A DNA stretch of 5,288 nt from an uncultured Carnobacterium sp. (GTDB lineage: Bacteria > Bacillota > Bacilli > Lactobacillales > Aerococcaceae): the NCBI GenBank assembly GCA_937976325.1, contig CALJSD010000133.1, positions 1 to 5,288 on the forward strand, given 5' to 3'. This document shows, in pieces, positions 1 through 4,968 of this stretch. The notes under the pieces are model-generated. The model saw only the letters and a program-made list of their open reading frames with translations. It did not search any database and was not told the DNA's origin. The position numbers were made by a program, and so were the translations under genes. Positions within the stretch are counted from its first letter, which is position 1. Each line of letters opens with the position of its first letter.

Positions 1-141
1 TTGGTTCATTAATGGAAGGTTTGAGTAATCTAAGTAAGTGACTGTTGCTTTTCCTTCTAAAATACGTTCTGCTTTTTCTGCCATTTGGTGGTTGAAGCTA
101 CCTTTACGTAAGCTACCTACTACGAATAAAATGTTTTTCAT
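1..141 (-). CDS. NADPH-dependent FMN reductase, N-terminal part (runs off the window)
   Basis: The first 47 codons read MKNILFVVGSLRKGSFNHQM and onward to ...LPLMNQ, where the window ends; the C-terminal part lies outside. A hydrophobic first beta strand (ILFVVGS) followed by GSLRKGSFN is the FMN-phosphate-binding loop of the flavodoxin-fold NADPH-dependent FMN reductase / azoreductase family, cytosolic enzymes of roughly 170-190 residues that use NAD(P)H to reduce flavin or quinone-like substrates. The start is placed at ATG 141-139 because the purine-rich AGAGGA on the minus strand (about 150-155) lies about 8 nt upstream; an in-frame ATG at 147-145 is too close to that site. A plausible promoter lies at 208-236. 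Substrate cannot be told from this fragment. Family assignment is fairly secure; physiological role is open. Confidence 0.8.
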   Translation of the reverse strand, partial: MKNILFVVGSLRKGSFNHQMAEKAERILEGKATVTYLDYSNLPLMNQ

Positions 142-207
142 ATACATATCCTCTTTTCATCTTTTTTCAGCCAAAAAAGTGACGTCTTCTCTCTTGGGAT
201 TGAAATA

Positions 208-236
208 AGATTATCATCACTTAAACGTTAAAGCAA
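208..236 (-). promoter_or_regulatory. Predicted sigma-A promoter of the FMN reductase gene
   Basis: On the minus strand a -35 box TTGCTT (231-236), a 17-bp spacer and a -10 box TAATCT (208-213) fit vegetative sigma-factor spacing exactly. The start would fall near 200, leaving a leader of about 60 nt before the ATG at 141. Prediction by eye only. Confidence 0.5.
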
Positions 237-327
237 TTTATCTGCTCACAAAATTATTTATATTATTTCAAACGAAAATCTCTTAGAATCGTTGATATCA
301 TAATGTTTTGAAATATAAATTAAAACA

Positions 328-355
328 ATCATTATAACGTATACATTATAATGAT
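328..355. promoter_or_regulatory. Inverted repeat with Fur/PerR-like half-sites
   Basis: Perfect 10-bp arms ATCATTATAA (328-337) and TTATAATGAT (346-355) flank an 8-bp spacer. Read rightward from 346, TTATAATGATAAAAA matches 12 of the 14 defined positions of the Bacillus PerR box (TTATAATNATTATAA). That it is an operator for a Fur-family regulator is inference. The base composition makes chance matches common, and the site lies about 90 bp upstream of the predicted reductase promoter and 190 bp upstream of the PspC gene, which is far for direct repression. Confidence 0.3.
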
Positions 356-499
356 AAAAAATTTTTTGAGTAAATAAGTTACTTAAGTTTGGATGAATCG
401 GAAAATATGAATTTATCGTGAATCCAAAGTCGGTTCTACTTCGAAATAAGAATAATCCGGTCTATTTTTGTGAATGTCTTCATTTATACTATTTTTTAT

Positions 500-517
500 A
501 TGTAACATATGTTACAT
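500..517. promoter_or_regulatory. 18-bp perfect palindrome, likely operator of the PspC gene
   Basis: ATGTAACATATGTTACAT is identical to its own reverse complement and ends 32 bp before the PspC start codon. A consensus-like -10 box TATACT lies at 485-490, which would place the palindrome just downstream of the transcription start, a classical repressor position; no good -35 box accompanies it (CTATTT at 462-467 is poor). A second possible -10 is TATAAA at 524-529. The ATGT-N10-ACAT layout is of the kind bound by PadR or TetR family repressors; that identification is inference and no regulator gene is in the window. Confidence 0.55.
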
Positions 518-549
518 TCGATATATAAACATCGATAAGGAGTGTTCTT

Positions 550-738
550 ATGGCAGAAAAACGTTTAACTCGTAAAGTGAACGAAAAGAAAATTGCTGGA
601 GTATGTGCTGGTGTAGCTGATTACTTCGGACTAGACGTAGCAATGGTTCGTCTTGTTTGGGCTATTTCATTCTTATTCCTTGGTGCTGGTGGTTTCTTAT
701 ACGCACTATTATGGTTCTTATTACCAGAATCTGAATAA
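550..738 (+). CDS. Small PspC-domain membrane protein
   Basis: A 62-residue protein made almost entirely of a PspC domain: basic N-terminus (MAEKRLTRKVNEKK), the family signature GVCAGVADYFGLD at residues 17-29, then VRLVWA leading into one hydrophobic membrane segment (about residues 34-57) and a short acidic tail. PspC in proteobacteria is an inner-membrane sensor of the phage-shock response; stand-alone 60-70 residue versions are common in Firmicutes and are often induced by cell-envelope stress, but their mechanism is poorly defined. The start is well supported: AAGGAG at 537-542 lies 7 nt before the ATG. Codons are those of a well-expressed gene (GTA, GCT, CGT, TTA). It forms a single-gene unit with a palindromic site upstream (500-517) and a strong terminator downstream (749-772). 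Domain assignment is firm; envelope-stress role is inferred from the family. Confidence 0.9.
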   Translation: MAEKRLTRKVNEKKIAGVCAGVADYFGLDVAMVRLVWAISFLFLGAGGFLYALLWFLLPESE

Positions 739-748
739 TAAAAGATGT

Positions 749-772
749 GCAGGCAGAAATGCCTGCTTTTTT
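749..772 (+). terminator. Intrinsic terminator of the PspC gene
   Basis: A perfect 7-bp stem GCAGGCA/TGCCTGC with a GAAA tetraloop is followed by six T (767-772). It begins 10 nt after the stop codon, so the PspC gene is transcribed alone. Confidence 0.9.
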
Positions 773-800
773 GTGCTCTACTAAATTTATATGTAAAGAA

Positions 801-827
801 AAAACGACTCGCAATGCGAGTCGTTTT
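801..827. terminator. Palindromic hairpin, second terminator-like structure
   Basis: AAAACGACTCGCA and TGCGAGTCGTTTT flank a single central A (814), giving a stem of about 10 or more bp with A/T ends on both sides, so it could work in both directions. It is redundant as a terminator for the PspC gene, which already has one at 749-772. Its core GACTCGCA-N-TGCGAGTC recurs at 984-1000 with only the central base changed. Confidence 0.6.
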
Positions 828-977
828 GTGTAGTTGAGTTCACCATCGCAGAAATCGCGAAGTCTCGCATCGCACAGTAGCTTATTGACGTTCTCTTCAT
901 CACTCGTGATTCAAGAACATCTAATAAGCCTTGTGGAAATCATTCACAGTGTGAATGATTTGGAATTTACATAAAGC

Positions 978-1007
978 AAAAATGACTCGCACTGCGAGTC
1001 ATTTTTT
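978..1007 (-). terminator. pta: Intrinsic (bidirectional) terminator of pta
   Basis: AAAAATGACTCGCA / TGCGAGTCATTTTTT around a central C (992) lies 17 bp beyond the pta stop codon. On the minus strand the GC-rich stem is followed by ATTTTTGC, and on the plus strand by six T, so it can stop transcription from both convergent sides. Confidence 0.8.
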
Positions 1008-1024
1008 GTCTTCTGTCTTTCTTC

Positions 1025-2014
1025 CTAATTTTCCATTAAAGCCTGATTAGCAGTGATAATAGCTAATTTATAGACGTCTTCTTCGTTACATCCACGTGAT
1101 AAGTCAGAGATTGGTTTGTTTAATCCTTGTAAGATTGGTCCGATTGCTTCGAAGTTACCGAAACGTTGTGCAATTTTGTATCCGATGTTACCTGATTGGA
1201 TTTCTGGGAATACGAATACTGTTGCTTGTCCAGCTACTGGTGAGTCTGGAGCTTTTTGTTTACCAACGCTTGGTACGAATGCAGCGTCGAATTGTAATTC
1301 TCCGTCGATGTTGTAGTTTGGAGCTAATTCTTGAGCGATTTTAGTTGCTTCAGCTACTTTTAATGCTTCTTCAGATTTAGCAGAACCTTTAGTTGAGAAA
1401 CTTAACATTGCAACGTTTGGTTCGATACCGAATAATTCAGCTGTTTTAGCAGATTCTACTGCGATTTCAGCTAATTCTTGTGCGTTAGGGTTGATGTTGA
1501 TTGCGCAGTCTGAGAATAAATATTTCTTAGATTTGTCGCTGTTGATCATGATGAACGCACCACTTGTACGAGATACTCCTGGTTTTGTTTTGATGATTTG
1601 TAATGCTGGACGTACAGTGTCCCCTGTTGAGTGAACCGCACCAGATACTAATCCGTCTGCTAATCCCATGTATACCATCATTGTTCCGAAGTAAGTTACG
1701 TCACGTAATAATTTTTGAGCATCTTCTTCAGATACTTTACCTTTACGACGTTCTACAAAGCTTGCAACCATTTCTGCATATTTATCGTCTGCATAAGTTT
1801 CAGGATCGATAATTTCTAAATGAGAAATGTTAAATCCACGAGCGTTTGCTACTTCGTTAATTGCGTCGACATTTCCAAGTAAGATTGGTTTGCAAAGTCC
1901 ATCTGCTAATAAACGAACAGCTGCACCAATAATTCTTGGTTCATCTCCTTCTGGAAATACGATTTTAACGTCTTTCCCTTTCACTTTAAGTGATAATTCT
2001 TCAAATAATTCCAC
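1025..2014 (-). CDS. pta: Phosphate acetyltransferase (Pta), short form
   Basis: Catalyses acetyl-CoA + phosphate <-> acetyl phosphate + CoA in the cytosol; with acetate kinase this yields ATP and acetate. The 329-residue length is that of the single-domain Firmicute enzyme, lacking the N-terminal DRTGG/P-loop part of the long enterobacterial form. Visible family blocks: IVFPEGDEPRI (18-28), SGAVHSTGDTVRPALQ (124-139), SDCAININPNAQELA (168-182), MLSFSTKGSAKS (203-214), and PISDLSRGCNEEDVYKLA (301-318). Ser306, Arg307 and Asp313 align with the catalytic Ser309, Arg310 and Asp316 described for the Methanosarcina thermophila enzyme. The start codon is GTG (2014-2012), supported by GGAGGG at 2021-2026, six nt upstream. 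Codon use is strongly biased to preferred AT-ending codons, as expected for a highly expressed central-metabolism gene. It is a single-gene unit, divergent from the ThrE-like operon. Identification is near certain. Confidence 0.97.
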   Translation of the reverse strand: MELFEELSLKVKGKDVKIVFPEGDEPRIIGAAVRLLADGLCKPILLGNVDAINEVANARGFNISHLEIIDPETYADDKYAEMVASFVERRKGKVSEEDAQKLLRDVTYFGTMMVYMGLADGLVSGAVHSTGDTVRPALQIIKTKPGVSRTSGAFIMINSDKSKKYLFSDCAININPNAQELAEIAVESAKTAELFGIEPNVAMLSFSTKGSAKSEEALKVAEATKIAQELAPNYNIDGELQFDAAFVPSVGKQKAPDSPVAGQATVFVFPEIQSGNIGYKIAQRFGNFEAIGPILQGLNKPISDLSRGCNEEDVYKLAIITANQALMEN

Positions 2015-2043
2015 GGATATCCCTCCAAAAATTTGTTATCTTA

Positions 2044-2072
2044 ATAATACACTAAATACTTTTAAAAAAACA
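2044..2072 (-). promoter_or_regulatory. Possible pta promoter
   Basis: The best -10 box on the minus strand is TATTAT (2044-2049), 30 nt upstream of the GTG start, giving a very short leader. At 17-bp spacing the -35 hexamer would be TGTTTT (2067-2072), a poor match, so this promoter may need an activator or the true one may lie elsewhere. The GTAC motif at 2071-2078 abuts this hexamer. Confidence 0.35.
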
Positions 2073-2140
2073 GTACAATGTTAAAACAATCATCAAAAAA
2101 ACAGCTGTACTAATTTGTAAGCAATATGAAAATAGTACAG
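2071..2140. repeat. GTAC-centred repeats in the divergent promoter region
   Basis: CAGTACA (2071-2077), CTGTACTA (2105-2112) and TAGTACAG (2133-2140) recur within 70 bp between pta and the exporter operon. The last two form an inverted repeat with 8-bp perfect arms, or 12 bp with one mismatch, and a 20-bp gap. Such repeated dyads between divergent promoters suggest a regulator binding site, but I cannot match them to a named operator. Confidence 0.4.
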
Positions 2141-2163
2141 TTTCATTTCATAAAAATTTCTAC

Positions 2164-2192
2164 TTAGCAAAACACGCCTTGTATGCTATACT
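2164..2192 (+). promoter_or_regulatory. Promoter of the ThrE-like exporter operon
   Basis: A -35-like TTAGCA (2164-2169), a 17-bp spacer and a consensus -10 TATACT (2187-2192) preceded by TGC, i.e. an extended -10 (TGCTATACT). The start would be near 2199, leaving a leader of about 25 nt that carries AAGGAGG. This placement excludes a protein start at 2179. Confidence 0.7.
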
Positions 2193-2223
2193 TAGAGAGT
2201 ATTTTAGTAAGGAGGAAGGCTTT

Positions 2224-2994
2224 GTGCGATCATATGCAAAAAAATTAATGGATACCGCTATTCTGGCTGGTCAAATCATGCTCGAATGCAATGCGGAATC
2301 GTATCGCGTGGAAGAAACGATGAACTATATTCTCTCCACATCTAACTTTGAAACTTGCGAAGCCTTCGCAATGGCGACTGGAATCTTTGCAACGCTCGAT
2401 GATGACTGCATCGATTCTATTACAGAAATTCGTCGTGTTCCAAATCGCGACACGAACTTGAACCGAATTTATAAGGTCAACGCAATCTCTCGTCAATTAG
2501 TGACAAAAGAAATCGACCTTGATACGGCTTATCAACGATTACAAGATTTAAAAGAATCCGAATATCCACAGTGGTTAAAAGACTTAGGCCTTATTCTGAT
2601 GTGTGGGTTCTACGCTGCTCTATTTGGAGCAACGCCAATTGAACTCGTCATTGCATCAGTAGCAGCGATTATCATGCCATTTGTTTATAAGTTAGATCCG
2701 AAATTAAAATTAGGAACATTCGTGTTGAACCTCATCTCGATTATTCCAGCGATTGTCATTATTATTTTGATTCAGAAACATTTCGTTCCGGACGCTCGAA
2801 TCGGCATCTCCATTGTAGGATTAATCATGCCGGCCGTTCCTGGAACCGCCATTACAAATGCCATTCGCGATACATTACGCGGAGACTACAACTCAGGAGC
2901 AGCTCGGGCAATTGAAGCGTTTGTGACGGCTCTTTCCGTCGCTATTGCTGTTGCTTTGGGACTCGTCTTAGCAGGAGGTGCAAACCCCTTATGA
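2224..2994 (+). CDS. Threonine/serine exporter family protein, ThrE/YjjP-like N-terminal half (DUF1212)
   Basis: A 256-residue protein with the two-part layout of the ThrE (DUF1212) family. A soluble N-terminal part (residues 1-115) carries the ECNAESYRVEETM block (21-33), TGIFATLDD (52-60) and RIYKVNAISR (81-90). A membrane part follows with hydrophobic segments near 119-136, 139-155, 164-184, 193-210 and 231-251, and the conserved loop MPAVPGTAITNAIRDTLRGD (202-221). Length fits E. coli YjjP (about 256). The family exports threonine/serine (Corynebacterium ThrE) or, for YjjPB, is reported to export succinate; the substrate here is unknown. The start is GTG 2224: AAGGAGG (2209-2215) sits 8 nt before it. 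An in-frame ATG at 2179 would add 15 residues but lies upstream of the promoter's -10 box and lacks a ribosome site. The gene overlaps its partner by 4 bp, implying coupled translation. Confidence 0.9.
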   Translation: MRSYAKKLMDTAILAGQIMLECNAESYRVEETMNYILSTSNFETCEAFAMATGIFATLDDDCIDSITEIRRVPNRDTNLNRIYKVNAISRQLVTKEIDLDTAYQRLQDLKESEYPQWLKDLGLILMCGFYAALFGATPIELVIASVAAIIMPFVYKLDPKLKLGTFVLNLISIIPAIVIIILIQKHFVPDARIGISIVGLIMPAVPGTAITNAIRDTLRGDYNSGAARAIEAFVTALSVAIAVALGLVLAGGANPL

Positions 2995-3434
2995 TTTATC
3001 AAGTGATTAGTGCTCTCATCGCTGTCTACTTCAGTTGTATTGTCTTTGAAGCACCAAAACGACTCCTCATTCATATTTCGATTATTGGAGGCATTGGTTG
3101 GTTTGTATATCTCTTCTTCTTGGACAGTTCTGGATTACAACTAGCTACTTACTATAGCGGCCTTACAATTGCGTTTTTATCGCACTTAGCAGCACGCTAT
3201 TTTAAAGCTCCCGTAACGGTATTTTTTATCCCTGGATTTTTCCCACTCGTTCCTGGTGCAGGCATGTATCGTACCGTATATGCCTTCTTTGTAGGAGATG
3301 TTGAAAAAGGAAAATTCTTCTTCGGTCAAACAATGATTACTGCCGGGATGATTGCTCTTGCTATCTTTACGGTCGATTCAATCTTCCGTCTGTACTCTCA
3401 TTGGCAATCTTCACACCGTCAGTCAGCAAACTAA
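2991..3434 (+). CDS. Threonine/serine exporter family protein, ThrE/YjjB-like C-terminal half (DUF3815)
   Basis: A 147-residue integral membrane protein with about five hydrophobic segments (near 2-19, 26-44, 53-70, 74-92, 112-132) and the family signature PGFFPLVPGAGMYRT (81-95) in a membrane re-entrant position, followed by a basic C-terminus. It corresponds to the second half of the fused ThrE transporter and to E. coli YjjB; the split into two adjacent genes is normal in Firmicutes. The ATG overlaps the TGA stop of the upstream gene (ATGA), and AGGAGG at 2973-2978 inside that gene lies 12 nt before the start, a somewhat long spacing compatible with translational coupling. The two proteins are expected to form one exporter complex in the cytoplasmic membrane. 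The terminator at 3448-3478 ends the operon. Family call is strong; exported substrate is unknown. Confidence 0.9.
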   Translation: MIYQVISALIAVYFSCIVFEAPKRLLIHISIIGGIGWFVYLFFLDSSGLQLATYYSGLTIAFLSHLAARYFKAPVTVFFIPGFFPLVPGAGMYRTVYAFFVGDVEKGKFFFGQTMITAGMIALAIFTVDSIFRLYSHWQSSHRQSAN

Positions 3435-3447
3435 ATTAATGAATTAA

Positions 3448-3478
3448 AACTGCCAAAGATTTTCTTTGGTGGTTTTTT
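3448..3478 (+). terminator. Intrinsic terminator of the exporter operon
   Basis: A 12-bp stem including two G-U pairs (3448-3459 with 3463-3474; core CCAAAGA/TCTTTGG) with a TTT loop, ending in a run of T to 3478, begins 13 nt after the stop codon. Confidence 0.85.
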
Positions 3479-3481
3479 ATA

Positions 3482-3741
3482 CTTAAATCGAAGGTTTAGA
3501 GATTAAAATCATTGCTATTAAAAACTTTAGATTCCGTCCCTTTGGGATATCTTCATGGTAGAGATAAGAGCTGTACCGGTTCGAGCCGAAGTCTCTCACC
3601 TACTGAGCCTCAATGAGTCTCTACGGAATAAATTCCTAGAGTCTCATATTCGCATCAGTTACGAAACGCTCTTACTCCTACCATAGAATCCCAAGGGACT
3701 CCATCTTTTTCATAGAATTGGTGTTCTCTAAACCTTCTAAG
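3482..3741. repeat. 260-bp fold-back (large imperfect inverted-repeat) element, function unknown
   Basis: No coding frame fits. The ends are perfect 13-bp inverted repeats, GAAGGTTTAGAGA (3490-3502) and TCTCTAAACCTTC (3725-3737), extended by CTTA (3482-3485) and TAAG (3738-3741) across a 4-nt bulge. Inside, 3536-3571 (GTCCCTTTGGGAT, ATGGTAG, TAAGAGC) pairs with 3668-3699 with few interruptions. Smaller hairpins occupy the centre: CGGT-TCGA-GCCG (3577-3588), CTCA/TGAG (3595-3607), and an apical stem 3614-3629 with 3632-3646 around GGAA-TAAA-TTCC. A consensus TATACT sits at 3478-3483 but without a -35 box. It is either a structured non-coding RNA or a small non-autonomous fold-back mobile element; I do not see clear target-site duplications and do not recognise it as 6S, tmRNA, SRP or RNase P RNA. 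Confidence 0.6.
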
Positions 3742-3872
3742 TTTATAAAAATAATTGAGTTTTATTATTTAGATTTGCTGCAAAGATGAAGATTGTCATT
3801 CTTCATTTTGGTAAATAATAAGTGACTGTGTATGGACAGATAGCGGGTTCTGTGGTTCAATAAATGTATCAG
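3742..3872. other. tRNA upstream region with small hairpins
   Basis: No gene. It holds an AT-only stem AAATAAT (3749-3755) with ATTATTT (3764-3770), a hairpin ATGAAGA (3786-3792) with TCTTCAT (3800-3806) overlapping the tRNA promoter -35 box, and the tRNA leader. Confidence 0.4.
3793..3821 (+). promoter_or_regulatory. Predicted promoter of tRNA-Arg
   Basis: TTGTCA (3793-3798, 5 of 6 consensus), a 17-bp spacer and TAATAA (3816-3821). Transcription would start near 3828, giving a 5' leader of about 45 nt to be removed by RNase P. Confidence 0.6.
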
Positions 3873-3946
<74 letters not shown>

Positions 3947-3950
3947 CTAG

Positions 3951-3984
3951 AAAAAAAACCACTGGTTCAACCAGTGGTTTTTTT
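3951..3984. terminator. Bidirectional terminator between tRNA-Arg and the esterase gene
   Basis: An 8-bp stem ACCACTGG/CCAGTGGT with loop TTCAA, flanked by A-run (3951-3958) and T-run (3978-3984), so it has a U-tract on either strand. It ends the tRNA 5 nt after its last base and lies 6 bp from the stop of the convergent esterase gene. Confidence 0.92.
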
Positions 3985-3989
3985 GTTGA

Positions 3990-4697
3990 TTATTTACAAT
4001 TCTCTTCTACCCATTCAACTGCACGCCAAGCACGTCCTGAGATATTATTCCCATGATTTCCCTCTTCCAACGTAAACTTGAAATCACCTGCTTGAAATTT
4101 CGGCTCATAAAAATCTTTTAATGCCATCGTATTAGAAGTTTGGTCTGCTGTTAAATTCGTAGCAGTCGTTCCTTCTTGGTCTCCCACACTCATGAACAAT
4201 TTAGGATGAGTGGCTTTAAAGGGATGTTCTTTTAAATAGTCCAGAAAATCCGGATACCACAGCGACGAAGAGCAACTGAGGACGGTTCCGAATAAATCAG
4301 TATTCACCGCTGCATACAGGCTGAATAATCCACCTAGCGAATAACCACCGATAACTCTCTTTTCTGTGCTTGAGGCAAAACCATATTCACTCTCACAAAA
4401 TGGAATCACATGTGTTGCGAAAAACGAAAGATGTTCTGCAGCTTTTCCACCGAAATCCAATGGCATGGTTTCAGATGACTGGAGAGGCCAAGGTGTATAA
4501 TCATCTGTTCGATTATTTGCATTTATGAGTACAAAATTGAGTGCAGGTTGAAGTTTGCAAATCCAATGATTAAAAGCTTCTTCGAATTGGTCTCCATCTA
4601 AAAAATAAATGGTCGTTGCGTTTTTGACATTGGAACGATAAACATATAGCTTCACTCCCTCAATTTCTTGTTGGATCCATACAGAATTTTTAACCAT
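3990..4697 (-). CDS. Alpha/beta-hydrolase esterase of the Fes/IroE (esterase D-like) family
   Basis: A 235-residue soluble protein without signal peptide. The nucleophile elbow GGYSLGGLFS (117-126) gives catalytic Ser120 in GxSxGG form; the catalytic His is probably His215 in EGNHGN (212-217), with the acid in SVGDQEG (170-176; Asp173 or Glu175). IYFLDGDQF (30-38) and LINANNRTDDYTPWP (57-71) match the oxyanion-side beta strand and the R.xDYTPWP block seen in putative esterases related to enterobactin esterase Fes, IroE and Bacillus BesA. Family members hydrolyse esters such as trilactone siderophores, but no siderophore genes are present here, so the substrate is unknown. The ATG at 4697-4695 has AAAGGA (4705-4710) about 8 nt upstream. 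It is a single-gene unit with promoter 4730-4758 and terminator 3951-3984. Confidence 0.85.
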   Translation of the reverse strand: MVKNSVWIQQEIEGVKLYVYRSNVKNATTIYFLDGDQFEEAFNHWICKLQPALNFVLINANNRTDDYTPWPLQSSETMPLDFGGKAAEHLSFFATHVIPFCESEYGFASSTEKRVIGGYSLGGLFSLYAAVNTDLFGTVLSCSSSLWYPDFLDYLKEHPFKATHPKLFMSVGDQEGTTATNLTADQTSNTMALKDFYEPKFQAGDFKFTLEEGNHGNNISGRAWRAVEWVEENCK

Positions 4698-4729
4698 GGC
4701 GATTTCCTTTCTACTACTTATTCTCCACT

Positions 4730-4758
4730 ATTTTAACAGTTTTCCAGGCAGTTGATAA
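4730..4758 (-). promoter_or_regulatory. Predicted promoter of the esterase gene
   Basis: On the minus strand, TTATCA (4753-4758), a 17-bp spacer and TAAAAT (4730-4735); start near 4723, about 25 nt before the ATG. Confidence 0.5.
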
Positions 4759-4766
4759 GTCCAAAC

Positions 4767-4797
4767 GAAAAGACGCCAGTGATAAACACTGACGTCT
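4767..4797 (-). terminator. Intrinsic terminator downstream of the kdgK remnant
   Basis: On the minus strand an 11-bp stem (4771-4781 with 4787-4797; GACGTCAGTG/CACTGGCGTC plus an A-U pair, one G-U) with a five-base loop is followed by TTTTCGTTT. The G-U pair favours minus-strand folding; on the plus strand it is a C-A mismatch. It marks the original end of the transcript of the decayed kinase gene. Confidence 0.75.
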
Positions 4798-4815
4798 GAT
4801 TGTTGTTAAATCAAT

Positions 4816-4968
4816 TTAACGGACAATTTGTCCCGATTTTTGGTTCATAAATTCAAAGACTTCATCTTCATTGAATGGATTCCAGTCTCCAAAAACAGTA
4901 TGTTTTAAAACCGAACTTGCAGTTCCAAAGTCAACAATTTGTTGGCTGTCCCACCCTTTCAGTTTCCA
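4816..4968 (-). pseudogene. kdgK: C-terminal remnant of 2-keto-3-deoxygluconate kinase (PfkB family)
   Basis: The last 50 codons of a sugar kinase remain, beginning near WKLKGWDSQQ, then ASSVLKHTVFGDWN and the C-terminus ...SGQIVR, stop at 4818-4816. This is the final helix-turn segment of PfkB-family kinases, closest by eye to 2-dehydro-3-deoxygluconokinase, which phosphorylates 2-keto-3-deoxygluconate in the uronate/Entner-Doudoroff route. The full family length is about 310-340 residues; everything upstream, including substrate residues and the catalytic GAGD motif, is missing. A TAG stop lies in frame just upstream (4990-4992), no start codon with ribosome site exists, and the preceding 120 bp is AT-rich non-coding DNA. 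So it is a deletion remnant, not a working gene. It keeps its downstream terminator. Family is fairly sure; the exact sugar specificity is less so. Confidence 0.75.

Larger units (their letters stand above)
142..549. other. Divergent intergenic region, no gene seen
   Basis: This 408-bp AT-rich stretch separates the leftward FMN reductase gene from the rightward PspC gene. I find no open frame with a ribosome binding site on either strand. It holds the reductase promoter (208-236), an inverted repeat (328-355), a smaller inverted repeat with arms TTTGGAT (388-394) and ATCCAAA (422-428), and the palindrome 500-517. It is much longer than two promoters need, so an unrecognised small RNA is possible, but I see no terminator-like hairpin with a T-run inside it to support one. 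Confidence 0.6.
773..1024. other. Hairpin-rich spacer between convergent genes, no protein gene
   Basis: No plausible coding frame. Besides the end hairpins (801-827 and 978-1007), it contains GCGA-AGTC-TCGC (857-868), a long imperfect hairpin with outer arms GCTTATT (880-886) and AATAAGC (923-929), inner pairs GTTCT/AGAAC and apical ATCAC/GTGAT, and a near-perfect palindrome with 12-bp arms AAATCATTCACA (937-948) and TGTGAATGATTT (950-961). Nearly every stretch can pair. It may be a chain of transcription terminators, a structured non-coding RNA, or a decayed small repeat element; the sequence alone does not decide. Confidence 0.5.

Noticed and set aside
1096..1344. Plus-strand open frames of 82 and 66 codons inside pta (also 1603-1812 and 1827-2084).
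   Set aside because: They are antisense shadows of the strongly codon-biased pta gene, with implausible compositions (Leu/Arg/Val or Cys rich) and no initiation signals.
2245..2496. Minus-strand open frames within the exporter genes (also 2886-3074).
   Set aside because: Antisense to well-supported DUF1212/DUF3815 genes; no ribosome sites or promoter.
3482..3741. Interpretation as a complete insertion sequence or CRISPR array.
   Set aside because: No transposase frame, no regularly spaced direct repeats; only a fold-back structure without clear target-site duplication.
3786..3806. Hairpin ATGAAGA/TCTTCAT as a terminator of the element at 3482-3741.
   Set aside because: Weak AT-rich stem overlapping a good tRNA promoter -35 box, with only four T afterwards; more likely incidental.
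3990..4697. Naming the esterase as a siderophore esterase (fes/iroE/besA).
   Set aside because: The fold and catalytic motifs fit the family, but no siderophore synthesis, uptake or iron-box genes are nearby; a substrate-specific name would be overreach.
4944..4962. AAAGGGTGGGAC on the minus strand, resembling the T-box riboswitch sequence AAGGGTGGNACCGCG.
   Set aside because: It is the codons for KLKGWD in the kdgK remnant; the ACCGCG part is absent and no stem I or leader architecture lies upstream.
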